A stretch of DNA of 49,624 bases. Origin: Saprospiraceae bacterium UBA3362. GTDB taxonomy: Bacteria; Bacteroidota; Bacteroidia; Chitinophagales; Saprospiraceae. Of this stretch, positions 1 to 7,865 are shown in pieces. Numbering within the stretch: the stretch's first letter is position 1; every line of letters begins with the position of its first letter. The position numbers and the translations under genes are program-made. Below the pieces are notes generated by a model. The model ran no database searches and was not told where the DNA came from. It worked only from the letters and a program-made list of their open reading frames with translations. The DNA lies in contig DEQQ01000102.1 in assembly GCA_002360455.1 (NCBI GenBank), positions 1 through 49,624 of the forward strand, read 5' to 3'.

Positions 1-524
1 TTTGGTTTTTATGCAATTATTCCTGGCCCGGAACACTTAAAGGAATAGAAGAGCAAACCAGAAAGGAATTGAGTACAAGTCAACTCTCGGAAAAAGAAAA
101 AGAGGGACTAGTCAGTGCAAAAAAATTGGAACATAGTTTTGCAGGAGAGATAGGCCGATGGATGGAGCCGGTCATCGAGCCTCTTGGGTTTGATTGGAAG
201 ATTGGTATTGCCATTATAACTTCATTTGCAGCAAGAGAAGTTTTTGTAGGTACCATGGCAACAATATATAATGTGGTAGCCGATGATGAACCTCTTAAAT
301 TACGTGAACGAATGGCAGCTGAAACTCGACCCGATGGCACGCGATTTTATGATATTAAGACATCCATTTCTTTGACTCTTTTTTATGCTTTTGCTCTTCA
401 ATGCATAAGCACTATGGCTGTCATGAAAAGAGAAACCAGAGGATGGAAATGGCCTTTGATTCAATTTGCTTTTATGGCAATATTGGCCTATATCAGTTCG
501 TTTTTGGTTTATCAACTTGCTTAG
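1..524 (+). CDS. feoB: Ferrous iron transport protein B, C-terminal part (5' end outside window)
   Basis: The reading frame is open from base 3 to the TAG at 522-524, so this is the 3' end of a longer gene; the TTG at 69 is not a real start. The visible 173 residues match the C-terminal membrane region of FeoB, the GTP-driven Fe(II) importer of the inner membrane. The segment PLGFDWKIGIAIITSFAAREVF is the well-conserved stretch following the last cytoplasmic loop, and two further hydrophobic helices follow (about ISLTLFYAFALQCIS and WPLIQFAFMAILAYISSFLV). The N-terminal G domain cannot be seen. The assignment rests on the conserved FAAREVFVGT core and on the membrane pattern. No feoA is visible downstream; if present it would be upstream or fused. 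Confidence 0.88.
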   Translation, partial: WFLCNYSWPGTLKGIEEQTRKELSTSQLSEKEKEGLVSAKKLEHSFAGEIGRWMEPVIEPLGFDWKIGIAIITSFAAREVFVGTMATIYNVVADDEPLKLRERMAAETRPDGTRFYDIKTSISLTLFYAFALQCISTMAVMKRETRGWKWPLIQFAFMAILAYISSFLVYQLA

Positions 525-615
525 TATAAAGATCATTTTTACCTCATTTCAAGAATGGGCATTTATAGATGTAAACCTTCACAGAAATTTAACTTAATCC
601 CTGGTACTTTTCTTT

Positions 616-623
616 TAATTTTG
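616..623 (+). promoter_or_regulatory. Candidate Bacteroidota -7 box for the DUF4197 gene
   Basis: TAATTTTG fits the phylum -7 consensus TAnnTTTG exactly and lies 29 bases before the ATG at 653. No clear -33 TTG was seen at the usual spacing, so this is a half-supported promoter. Confidence 0.4.
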
Positions 624-652
624 TAGTCCAATTAGAAAATAAATTCAATAAA

Positions 653-1381
653 ATGAAAAAACAATTATTAGGATTATTATTTATCATTCAATGTGTTCTC
701 TTTTCTTCATGCAATGCACAACTGGGGAATATTCTTAAAGAAGCTTCAAAAAAAGTAGGCTTGGATGAATTGTCTACAGAAGACGTTGCGGCGGGACTTA
801 AAGAAGCCTTAAGTAACGGTACCAGCAAAGGATCAGAACAACTTAGTGTACGTGACGCATATTACAAAAGTATTTATAAAATTTTAATGCCTAAGGATGC
901 TGCTGCTGTTTGTGAAAAGTTGAGAATTGTTCCGGGATTTGAAAAACTCGAAGAAGATATGATAGCCAAAATAAATCATGCTGCTGAAGATGCAGCAAAA
1001 AAAGCTAAACCTATTTTTCTAAATGCAATCAAGCAAATGACCATCAGAGATGCATGGAACATACTGAAAGGAAATGACAATGCAGCAACTCAATATCTGC
1101 GTGCAACTACAACGCAGCCGTTGTACGCTGAGTTTAATCCTGTAATTACAGAAGCCCTAAATCAACATGGAGCTTTAGAACTGTGGGCAAAAGCAGTTAA
1201 TGCATACAATAAAATTCCATTGGTGAAAAAGGCAAATCCGGATGTTGCAGATCATGTAACCAATAAAGCATTGGAAGGGCTTTTTAATAAAATAGAAATA
1301 GAGGAAAAAGATATCCGTCATAACTTGGCTGCGAGAACCTCAGATTTGCTTCGCAGAGTGTTTTCAAAACAAGATAAATAA
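653..1381 (+). CDS. DUF4197 domain lipoprotein
   Basis: A 242-residue exported protein. Residues 1-20 form a lipoprotein signal with a hydrophobic stretch and a lipobox-like LFSSC, so it is probably anchored to a membrane facing the periplasm. The rest matches the DUF4197 family: GLKEAL near residue 48, then helical repeats with KPIFLNAIKQMTI and DAWNILKG, and a C-terminal KALEGLF segment. No catalytic residues are recognisable and the function of the family is unknown. It stands alone between feoB and a convergent gene, behind an exact -7 box. Length is normal for the family. Confidence 0.8.
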   Translation: MKKQLLGLLFIIQCVLFSSCNAQLGNILKEASKKVGLDELSTEDVAAGLKEALSNGTSKGSEQLSVRDAYYKSIYKILMPKDAAAVCEKLRIVPGFEKLEEDMIAKINHAAEDAAKKAKPIFLNAIKQMTIRDAWNILKGNDNAATQYLRATTTQPLYAEFNPVITEALNQHGALELWAKAVNAYNKIPLVKKANPDVADHVTNKALEGLFNKIEIEEKDIRHNLAARTSDLLRRVFSKQDK

Positions 1382-1401
1382 TAAAGGAAGTTTTAAAAGC
1401 C

Positions 1402-2190
1402 TTAGAACTGCGATTTCTTTTTTTGTTCTAAGCTTAAACCGAATAATGCAAAATCCAATTTTGCAGGATCCTCAGGAAGAATCATCGAGCAGTTTTGGCC
1501 CAGTTCCAAAACTGCTTTCCAATCTAACGCTTTCCGTTGCAATAAATTGAGTTGACGAGCCATGCGTTCAACATGGACATCCAAAGGAAGTAATAACTGT
1601 TTTGGTGAAATTGTAGACCATATTCCAAAATCAACCCCCGATTTATCATTTCTGACCATCCATCTAAGAAACATAATCAAACGTTTGCATCTTGATCCAC
1701 TTATCGGTGTTGATATATGCTTTTTTGTGCGTTCAGGAACATCCGGAAGCGAGAAAAAACAATTATGAAAATGAATTAAATTTTGTTCAATATGAGTTTG
1801 TGCTTTCTGATTCTCCAAACCAAAAGCAGATTCAAGGCTGTCGTGATTTTTGTACCAATGTTGAAGAAATTCTAAGAAATATAAACTATCTGTATATTGA
1901 AAAGTCCGCTGTACAAAATGTTCAAAACGAGTTCGGTCTTTTTCGGAATGATTCAGTATAAATTCATGCGGCGATTGTTCCAGCAAACACATCAATTCCT
2001 TGGATTTTTTTATAATGGTGGTTCTGTTTCCCCAGGAGAGAATAGCAGTCCAAAAGCCGGCAATTTCTATATCCTGTTTTTTGGTAAAAAGATGAGGAAT
2101 TTGGATTGGGTCCTGTTCAATAAATCTAGGATGATTATAGTAATCGGCATAATAAAGTAACTCTTCTTTTAGCTTGGAGCTGATTTTCAT
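1402..2190 (-). CDS. TIGR02757 (DUF2400) family protein
   Basis: A 262-residue soluble protein with no signal peptide. It matches the TIGR02757 family, which is common in Bacteroidota and has no established function. Visible landmarks are the N-terminal FWTAILSWGNR segment, the central RLIMFLRWMVR and FGIW stretch, and the C-terminal PLDVHVERMARQLNLLQRK segment. The repeated helical character and the DVH motif are reminiscent of helix-hairpin-helix DNA glycosylases, but this is only a resemblance. It converges on the DUF4197 gene with 20 bases between the stops and diverges from the Crp/Fnr gene. Confidence 0.78.
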   Translation of the reverse strand: MKISSKLKEELLYYADYYNHPRFIEQDPIQIPHLFTKKQDIEIAGFWTAILSWGNRTTIIKKSKELMCLLEQSPHEFILNHSEKDRTRFEHFVQRTFQYTDSLYFLEFLQHWYKNHDSLESAFGLENQKAQTHIEQNLIHFHNCFFSLPDVPERTKKHISTPISGSRCKRLIMFLRWMVRNDKSGVDFGIWSTISPKQLLLPLDVHVERMARQLNLLQRKALDWKAVLELGQNCSMILPEDPAKLDFALFGLSLEQKKKSQF

Positions 2191-2357
2191 TTTTCTAAAG
2201 TAAATTACTTGATTCTACCTAATTATTTGATTATGAGTTTGTTGATAGGTTGCTTTTGATCTCGTTACAGCCTTTATCAGTGTAAAACTTTGTACCGTCC
2301 AAAACTGTTTTCTTCTTTGGACCAAAACCAAGACAAAAAGCAATAGAAGGCAAATTT

Positions 2358-2981
2358 ATGGAGAATTTACAAACCATCTTAGAATTAAGATCATCGCCGG
2401 ACCTTATCCAAAAATTGCTTGAACACGGCATTCAAAAGAGTTATAAAGCAGGAGACATTGTATTGAACGAGAACTCAAGCATTCGGTCAATTCCTATTGT
2501 AACCAGAGGCAGTTTAAAAGTCATTCGAACAGAAGAAGATGGACGTGAAATTTTGCTGTACTATATAAGATCAGGAGAAAGCTGTATTATGTCTTTTTTA
2601 GGTGGAATCCACAATGAAACCAGTAAAGTTAGGGCCGAAGCAGAAGAAAATGCTGAAGTATTATTTATTCCGATAACGAAGGTTTCTCTTTTTATTAAAG
2701 AATATCCTCAGTGGTTGGAATATATATTCAAGCTTCATCATAAAAGATTTGAGGAATTGCTTGAAGTGATTAATGCTATTGCGTTTAAAAAAGTAGATGA
2801 GAGATTATTGGACCTTCTAAAAAAGAAAGCTGAACTCACAGGCAAAACTACCCTGTCTGTAACCCATGAACAACTTGCCAATGAACTTGGAACAGCGAGA
2901 GTTGTAGTTTCCAGATTGCTTAAGCAACTTGAAGAACTCGGGCAAGTAAGGCTTGGTCGAAATAAAATTTCACTTATGTAA
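2358..2981 (+). CDS. Crp/Fnr family transcriptional regulator
   Basis: A 207-residue regulator with an N-terminal cyclic-nucleotide-binding-type beta-roll (about residues 15-115, with IRSGESCIMSFLGG in the phosphate-cassette position) and a C-terminal winged helix-turn-helix (about 160-205, with THEQLANELGTARVVVSRLL as the recognition region). There is no N-terminal four-cysteine cluster of the classical Fnr type, and the phosphate cassette lacks the usual Arg-Ser pair of Crp, so cAMP binding is unlikely; the ligand is unknown. It directly precedes a metallo-beta-lactamase/rhodanese/thioredoxin group on the same strand, a recurrent arrangement in Bacteroidota, which suggests control of sulfur or redox genes. 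Starts at the ATG at 2358. Confidence 0.85.
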   Translation: MENLQTILELRSSPDLIQKLLEHGIQKSYKAGDIVLNENSSIRSIPIVTRGSLKVIRTEEDGREILLYYIRSGESCIMSFLGGIHNETSKVRAEAEENAEVLFIPITKVSLFIKEYPQWLEYIFKLHHKRFEELLEVINAIAFKKVDERLLDLLKKKAELTGKTTLSVTHEQLANELGTARVVVSRLLKQLEELGQVRLGRNKISLM

Positions 2982-3049
2982 CAAAAGTGACTGTATGATT
3001 TAAAATTGAATAAGACCTTTGTGAAATATTGATCAATAAAATAAATTCG

Positions 3050-4468
3050 ATGATAGTAGAACAGATTTATACCGGTTGTTTGGCTCAGGGAGCTTATTAT
3101 ATAGTATCCAATGGTGAAGCCGCAATCATAGATCCTTTGCGCGAAACAAAACCTTATATGGACAGATTGGCAAAAGATGGCGCAAAATTAAAATATATTT
3201 TTGAAACTCACTTCCATGCAGATTTTGTCAGTGGACATTTGGATCTCAGCAAAATGACACAGGCTAAAATAGTCTATGGCCCCACTGCAAATCCTGAATT
3301 TGAGGCCGTTATTGGTGAAGATGGTCAGGAGTTTCAATTGGGTGGAGTCAAAATAAGATTGATCCATACTCCCGGTCACACCATGGAGAGCTCGTGTTAT
3401 CTCCTCATAGACCAAGAAGGAAAAGAAAGAGCCTTGTTCAGTGGAGATACTCTATTCTTAGGAGATGTGGGCAGGCCGGATCTAGCTCAAAAAGCGGCAA
3501 GCATGACACAGGAAGAATTGGCAGGCTTACTTTATGAAAGCTTATACAATAAAATATTGCCACTCTCGGATGATATTACTGTTTACCCTGCCCATGGAGC
3601 CGGATCTGCATGTGGAAAAAACATGATGAAAGAAACCGTAGACAGTCTTGGAAATCAAAAAAAGATGAATTATGCGTTGAATCAAGCCAACAAAGAATCC
3701 TTTGTAAAAGCTGTTACAGAAGGCTTAACTCCTCCACCGGCGTACTTTGGGATGAATGTTGCCATGAATAAAAAAGGCTACGACAGCTTTGAAGAAATTA
3801 AATCTAAAGCATTGAATCCATTAACACCGGATGAATTTGAGCTTGTTGCAGAAAGCACAGGAGCTTTAATTTTGGATACTAGAAGTGATAAAATATTTGC
3901 TAAAGGATTTATTCCTCAATCCATTAATATAGGATTGGCAGGTGACTTTGCACCATGGGTAGGCGCTATGATCGTTGATGTCAACCAGCAACTATTATTG
4001 GTAACCGAAGAAGGTAAAGAAGAAGAAGCTGTGACCAGATTGAGCAGAGTTGGATTTGATCATGTGTTGGGATATTTAAATGGTGGATTCGAATCTTGGA
4101 AACAGGCGAATAAAGAAATAGATACTGTACGACGAATAACTGCAGAACAATTTGAATCAGAAATGAAAAACTCAACTCTTCAAGTTATTGATATAAGAAA
4201 AGAATCAGAATATGCAGCAGAACACTTGGAAGAGGCTTATAGCAAGCCTCTAGCCTATATAAATAATTGGATCAAGGATATCAATCCTTCTGAGCATTTT
4301 GTAATGCATTGTGCCGGTGGATATAGAAGTATGATTGCGGCAAGTATTCTTCAATCAAGAGGATATAGAAATTTTACAGAAGTGGAAGGAGGATTTAATG
4401 CAATATCCAAAACCTCTGTGCCCAGGACAAACTTTGTTTGTCAATCAAAAGAATATCAAATTAATTAA
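3050..4468 (+). CDS. MBL-fold hydrolase fused to two rhodanese domains (persulfide dioxygenase-like)
   Basis: A 472-residue cytoplasmic protein. I place the start at the ATG at 3050; the in-frame TTG at 3029 adds seven residues without family support. Residues 1-240 are a glyoxalase II/ETHE1-type metallo-beta-lactamase: THFHAD at 53-58 with His54, His56, Asp58 and nearby His63, then HTPGHTMESS, SGDTLFLGDVGRPDL and a later AHG. ETHE1-type enzymes oxidise glutathione persulfide with Fe(II). Two rhodanese domains follow. The first (about 265-355) has LDTR but no cysteine at the active loop. The second (about 370-465) has HCAGGYRS with catalytic Cys421. The architecture suggests persulfide or sulfide handling. 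The next gene, another rhodanese, lies 17 bases downstream, so co-transcription is likely. Confidence 0.88.
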   Translation: MIVEQIYTGCLAQGAYYIVSNGEAAIIDPLRETKPYMDRLAKDGAKLKYIFETHFHADFVSGHLDLSKMTQAKIVYGPTANPEFEAVIGEDGQEFQLGGVKIRLIHTPGHTMESSCYLLIDQEGKERALFSGDTLFLGDVGRPDLAQKAASMTQEELAGLLYESLYNKILPLSDDITVYPAHGAGSACGKNMMKETVDSLGNQKKMNYALNQANKESFVKAVTEGLTPPPAYFGMNVAMNKKGYDSFEEIKSKALNPLTPDEFELVAESTGALILDTRSDKIFAKGFIPQSINIGLAGDFAPWVGAMIVDVNQQLLLVTEEGKEEEAVTRLSRVGFDHVLGYLNGGFESWKQANKEIDTVRRITAEQFESEMKNSTLQVIDIRKESEYAAEHLEEAYSKPLAYINNWIKDINPSEHFVMHCAGGYRSMIAASILQSRGYRNFTEVEGGFNAISKTSVPRTNFVCQSKEYQIN

Positions 4469-4485
4469 TTTTAAAATACAATACA

Positions 4486-4806
4486 ATGTTTGATTTTTTC
4501 AAGTCTATGTTTTCAGGTGGAGATCAAGAAGGATTGAAGCAAGCCATTTCGCAAGGAGCATTTTTGGTAGATGTACGAACACCGGAAGAGTTTTCCGGAG
4601 GGAGTGCAAAAGGGGCGGTGAATATCCCACTGGGTAACTTACCAAATCAATTGTCAAAATTTAAAGGAAAAAACACCATAGTTGTTTTTTGCAGAAGCGG
4701 CAACCGCAGCAGCCAGGCCAAATCTTTCCTCGAACAAAATGGTTATAAGAACGTGATCAATGGAGGTACATGGGAAAATGTAAGTGTAATGGTAAATGCT
4801 AAATAA
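4486..4806 (+). CDS. Single-domain rhodanese-like protein
   Basis: A 106-residue single rhodanese domain. It shows the CH2A-like LVDVRTPEEF near residues 27-36, the AVNIPLGNLP turn, and the active-site loop FCRSGNRSSQA with Cys69. The six-residue loop after Cys fits a sulfurtransferase that carries a persulfide. There is no signal peptide, so it is cytoplasmic. It follows the MBL-rhodanese gene by 17 bases and overlaps the methyltransferase gene by 11 bases, so it is almost certainly part of one transcript. It may pass sulfane sulfur between the neighbouring enzymes; that role is inferred from context. Confidence 0.88.
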   Translation: MFDFFKSMFSGGDQEGLKQAISQGAFLVDVRTPEEFSGGSAKGAVNIPLGNLPNQLSKFKGKNTIVVFCRSGNRSSQAKSFLEQNGYKNVINGGTWENVSVMVNAK

Positions 4807-5419
4807 GGACGAACATATCAAAGAAGCAAATTCAGATTGCTGTTTGGATCAAAATTATTGGGAGCAGCGATGGAAGAGTGGAAACACAGGATGGGATATA
4901 GGTCATCCTTCTGTTGCTCTTGCAGAGTATATTAAACAATATACAAAAAAGGATGCACAGATTTTAATTCCGGGCTGTGGGTCTGCGTACGAGGCAGAAG
5001 TGTTATTATCTCTTTCTTTTACAAATATCCATCTCCTTGATATTTCTCCAAAAATTGTTAAGACAGTTCAAGAAAAATTTACAGAATCTCCACAAATCAA
5101 AGTAATTTGTGGAGATTATTTTAATCACCATGATTTATATGATTTAATAATTGAGCAAACCTTTTTTTGTGCTCTTTCCCCCTCACTCCGAAATAAATAT
5201 GTTACCCATACCTATAATATATTAAAGCCGGAAGGAAGAGTGATAGGGCTGTTGTTCAATAAACAATTTGACCAAAGCGGTCCTCCCTATGGAGGCTCAG
5301 AGGAAGAATACAGAAAATTGTTTTCTCCCTATTTTAAAATTCAAACTATGGAGGTATGTTACAATAGTATTTCTCCGAGACTAAATTCAGAATTATTTAT
5401 TAACCTAATAAAATCTTAG
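4796..5419 (+). CDS. TPMT-like SAM-dependent methyltransferase
   Basis: A 207-residue methyltransferase of the thiopurine S-methyltransferase-like group. N-terminal YWEQRWKSGNTGWDIGHPS is the family signature that shields the SAM site. ILIPGCGSAYEAEVL (about residues 56-70) is motif I for SAM binding, LLDISPKIV is the acidic loop, and EQTFFCAL is the post-I segment. Relatives in bacteria methylate thiols, halides, selenium or tellurium species; the substrate here cannot be read from sequence. In a group of persulfide and rhodanese genes, methylation of sulfide or a thiol is plausible. The ATG lies inside the preceding gene (11-base overlap). Confidence 0.82.
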   Translation: MLNKDEHIKEANSDCCLDQNYWEQRWKSGNTGWDIGHPSVALAEYIKQYTKKDAQILIPGCGSAYEAEVLLSLSFTNIHLLDISPKIVKTVQEKFTESPQIKVICGDYFNHHDLYDLIIEQTFFCALSPSLRNKYVTHTYNILKPEGRVIGLLFNKQFDQSGPPYGGSEEEYRKLFSPYFKIQTMEVCYNSISPRLNSELFINLIKS

Positions 5420-5424
5420 AAAGT

Positions 5425-5634
5425 ATGCAAAAAAATATGGGCTCAACAGACAAAATGATCAGAGTCATCATTGCTGTCGTGATCGCAGCACTTTACTTTA
5501 TGAAAGTGATCTCTGGAACCGTTGCCATTGTTCTTGGAATTTTAGGAATTGTATTCTTACTTACTTCTTTTATCAGTTTTTGTCCATTGTATCTGCCATT
5601 TGGTATCAATACTAACAAGAAGCAGGGGGAATAA
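5425..5634 (+). CDS. DUF2892 small membrane protein
   Basis: A 69-residue protein with two hydrophobic helices (about residues 11-30 and 34-52) and the DUF2892 pattern: N-terminal KNMGSTDKMIRVI, then a C-terminal FCPLYLPFGINT. In other bacteria this domain is the membrane part of YgaP-type rhodaneses or stands alone beside rhodanese genes. Here it lies six bases after the methyltransferase and completes the persulfide group. The cysteine in the SFCPLY motif is conserved in the family. The function is unknown. Confidence 0.82.
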   Translation: MQKNMGSTDKMIRVIIAVVIAALYFMKVISGTVAIVLGILGIVFLLTSFISFCPLYLPFGINTNKKQGE

Positions 5635-5652
5635 AAATCCTTTTCAGAATTT

Positions 5653-5681
5653 GACCTTGAAGATTTTGTAAATTCAAGGTC
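5653..5681 (+). terminator. Candidate terminator hairpin after the DUF2892 gene
   Basis: A perfect 9-bp inverted repeat, GACCTTGAA and TTCAAGGTC, separated by 11 bases, lies 19 bases after the stop of the DUF2892 gene. It lacks a proper T run, so an intrinsic terminator is only possible. Confidence 0.3.
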
Positions 5682-5727
5682 TTAAAGCCTTCAATGTAAT
5701 TGATTGGTAAAGGAGAAATTATTTTAT

Positions 5728-5751
5728 TTTTCAATCCTTCAGGATTGAAAA
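5728..5751 (+). promoter_or_regulatory. 11-bp perfect hairpin between DUF2892 and DUF6132 genes
   Basis: TTTTCAATCCT, a TC loop, then AGGATTGAAAA: a perfect 11-bp stem with a 2-base formal loop (so at least one closing pair must open). It sits upstream of an exact -7 box for the next gene. It could end the previous transcript or be a protein binding site. Confidence 0.35.
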
Positions 5752-5774
5752 TGATAAAATGTATTTTCAAAAAT

Positions 5775-5782
5775 TAGTTTTG
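5775..5782 (+). promoter_or_regulatory. Candidate -7 box for DUF6132-trx genes
   Basis: TAGTTTTG fits TAnnTTTG and lies 13 bases before the ATG at 5796. It would give the DUF6132 and thioredoxin genes their own promoter apart from the upstream group. Confidence 0.38.
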
Positions 5783-5795
5783 GAACATTATAGAT

Positions 5796-5993
5796 ATGAA
5801 TCAATTTATTAAATCAAATGGATTTTTGATTTTGTCAGGAATCATAGGAGCCGGACTCGGGTTTTTGTATTGGAGAACCATTGGCTGTAATTCTGGGCAA
5901 TGTTTTATTAGCTCAAGTCCGATCAATAGCAGTATATACGGAGCGATCATGGGATGGTTATTATATTCAAGTTTTAGTTCAAAAAAAATATAA
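5796..5993 (+). CDS. DUF6132 family small membrane protein
   Basis: A 65-residue protein with two membrane helices, about residues 10-27 and 46-60. The central WRTIGCNSGQCFISSSPINSS loop contains the paired-cysteine GCxSGxC pattern and the following Ser-rich segment typical of DUF6132, a small Bacteroidota family often found next to thioredoxin and rhodanese genes. The two cysteines could form a redox pair. The stop codon is immediately followed by the ATG of the thioredoxin gene with no intervening base, implying translational coupling. Molecular role unknown. Confidence 0.8.
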   Translation: MNQFIKSNGFLILSGIIGAGLGFLYWRTIGCNSGQCFISSSPINSSIYGAIMGWLLYSSFSSKKI

Positions 5994-6287
5994 ATGAGTT
6001 TTAGAGAATTAATAGAACAGGACAAACCTGTCTTAATCGATTTTTTTGCAGAGTGGTGCGGTCCTTGCAAAATGATGGCTCCAATCCTAGAAAATGTCAA
6101 GAAGCAATTGGGTGAAAACGCAGGTATTTATAAAATTGATGTGGATAAAAATCCACAAATAGCAGGCAATTATCAGGTACAATCGGTGCCTACTTTGATG
6201 TTGTTCAAAAGAGGAAAATTGCTGTGGCGTAAATCAGGAGTAGTCACTGCAACAGAGTTGCAACAGTTGATTCAATCTCAGATGTAG
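5994..6287 (+). CDS. Thioredoxin
   Basis: A 97-residue cytoplasmic thioredoxin. The active site WCGPC is at residues 21-25 (redox cysteines 22 and 25), followed by the family's KMMAPILE helix, a DVDKNPQIA segment and the cis-proline loop VQSVPTL. It is slightly short at the N-terminus but keeps the full fold. It probably reduces persulfides or disulfides formed by the rhodanese and MBL proteins upstream. The start ATG abuts the stop of the DUF6132 gene. I leave the symbol blank because it may be a dedicated paralogue rather than the main trxA. Confidence 0.92.
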   Translation: MSFRELIEQDKPVLIDFFAEWCGPCKMMAPILENVKKQLGENAGIYKIDVDKNPQIAGNYQVQSVPTLMLFKRGKLLWRKSGVVTATELQQLIQSQM

Positions 6288-6417
6288 TATTTTTAGGAGC
6301 CCAAACCATAACTTTGAAATAGAATCGGGCTAAAATTGACCTAAATAATGATTTAATTGTCCGGCAAACCCTCTTTCAAAATTGGTCGAATAATCCTCTC
6401 TTTGAATATTTTTTAAG

Positions 6418-6425
6418 TACTTTTG
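6418..6425 (+). promoter_or_regulatory. Candidate -7 box for the purine nucleoside phosphorylase gene
   Basis: TACTTTTG fits TAnnTTTG and lies 17 bases before the ATG at 6443. A matching -33 element is not clear. Confidence 0.38.
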
Positions 6426-6442
6426 CTCCTTATTTGCAAAAT

Positions 6443-7276
6443 ATGGACAATGATATTTTATACGAAAGTATTCTTGAGAGTGCTCAATATTTGAAAGAAA
6501 AAATGCCTGTTATTCCTAGTCATGCTATTGTTTTGGGCACCGGACTTGGGAACATGATGCATGGTCTTGAAATAATTAAAGAAATCGCTTATAGATTTAT
6601 TCCGCATTTTGTACCCACTACTGTAGAGAGTCATCAAGGAAAATTGATATTGGCTAAATGGCAAAACAAGCCTATTCTGATTTTCTCCGGTAGAATGCAC
6701 TATTATGAGGGTTATAATCTCCAAGAAGTTACATATCCTATTCGAGTATTGAATGAACTGGGGGTCAAAACCATTTGGATCACAAATGCAAGCGGAGCCG
6801 TAAATCCTGATTTGAAGGCCGGTGAGATCGTGTTTGTAGAAGACCACATTAATTTTCATCCCGAAAATCCCCTTCGTGGAATTTCGGATCCAAGATTGGG
6901 TGATCGTTTTCCCGATATGTCCAAAGTTTATGATATTGGATTTTTAAAATTGGCTAAAACTGCCTGCGATTCCATCAATTATCCGTTTAGGAAAATGATC
7001 TATTTTGGTCTTCAGGGCCCAAGCCTTGAAACTCCGGCAGAATATAGAATGATAAGAATGTTAGGTGGAGATATTGTGGGAATGTCCAGTGTTCCTGAGG
7101 CAATTGTAGCACATCAATGCGGAATGAGAATTATGACTGTTTCTGTGGTGTCAAATGATACACCCGAAAATGGCTCCAGTGAAAAAACAACAATAGAATC
7201 TGTTATCGCAACAATTCAAAATTCGTCTAAAACTTTGTTTACAATTTTGGAATATATGATGGTTCATTTTAATTAA
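6443..7276 (+). CDS. punA: Purine-nucleoside phosphorylase (trimeric, class I)
   Basis: A 277-residue enzyme that phosphorolyses purine nucleosides to free base and ribose 1-phosphate in the cytoplasm. Start chosen at the ATG at 6443; the TTG at 6434 is less likely. The phosphate-binding loop GTGLG is at 32-36, ESHQGKL with His64 follows, then the GRMHYYEGY and ITNASGAVN segments, the purine-site GPSLETPAEYRM, and VSNDTPENG near the C-terminus. This is the trimeric inosine/guanosine-type family, not the hexameric DeoD type. Length is normal. The DinB gene follows 16 bases later and may be co-transcribed. Confidence 0.92.
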   Translation: MDNDILYESILESAQYLKEKMPVIPSHAIVLGTGLGNMMHGLEIIKEIAYRFIPHFVPTTVESHQGKLILAKWQNKPILIFSGRMHYYEGYNLQEVTYPIRVLNELGVKTIWITNASGAVNPDLKAGEIVFVEDHINFHPENPLRGISDPRLGDRFPDMSKVYDIGFLKLAKTACDSINYPFRKMIYFGLQGPSLETPAEYRMIRMLGGDIVGMSSVPEAIVAHQCGMRIMTVSVVSNDTPENGSSEKTTIESVIATIQNSSKTLFTILEYMMVHFN

Positions 7277-7292
7277 GCTTAAACAAGAGATT

Positions 7293-7751
7293 ATGGAATT
7301 TACAAATGCAATTCAATCCTTACATCAATATCATCAATATGCAAATGATCAGATTTTGAAAGTTATTTTTCCCGAAACCGGAGAAATTGAAAATCATGCT
7401 TACCTGATGATGAGTCATATTCTCCTTGCAGAAAACGTATGGTATTGTAGAATTTTGAACGTTGATTTTAATCGATCCTTCGATTCAAGGTACTCTGAAG
7501 AAGAATGCAGACAAATTATGGAAGAAAATTCTCAACTATTAAGTCGAGTGCTTGGAGAAAAATCTATGGATGAAATGATTGAATATAAAAGCCGAAAAGG
7601 TGAAGCATTTCAAAATTCGGTGGCAGAAATTCTACTGCAAGTTTCACATCACTACAACCATCATCGTGGTCAAATTGCACGCTGTATTAGACTTGCGGGA
7701 AAAACTCCTCCTCCCACCGACTATATTTTTTATGCCAGGAAGAATGTTTAA
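7293..7751 (+). CDS. DinB-like (four-helix bundle) protein
   Basis: A 152-residue protein of the DinB/YfiT-like superfamily. Possible metal ligands are histidines in MMSHILLAE (near residue 41) and SHHYNHHRGQIARC (near residues 117-123), the usual H...HxxxH layout. HHRGQI is the strongest family marker. Superfamily members include thiol transferases, some using bacillithiol or mycothiol; the substrate cannot be inferred here. It lies 16 bases after the phosphorylase gene. Confidence 0.82.
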   Translation: MEFTNAIQSLHQYHQYANDQILKVIFPETGEIENHAYLMMSHILLAENVWYCRILNVDFNRSFDSRYSEEECRQIMEENSQLLSRVLGEKSMDEMIEYKSRKGEAFQNSVAEILLQVSHHYNHHRGQIARCIRLAGKTPPPTDYIFYARKNV

Positions 7752-7865
7752 GAAAATTTTATCAACAGAAGTTGATGACTTTTTTGGATAACTGCGTTAT
7801 CATATTAATTGGTTTGATGAAAGAATCATCAAGCCTCAAATTTTATTACGAATAAAAAATTGACA

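Noticed and set aside
3029..3049. TTG start for the MBL-rhodanese gene
   Set aside because: The ATG at 3050 gives the normal family N-terminus MIVEQIYTGCLAQ.
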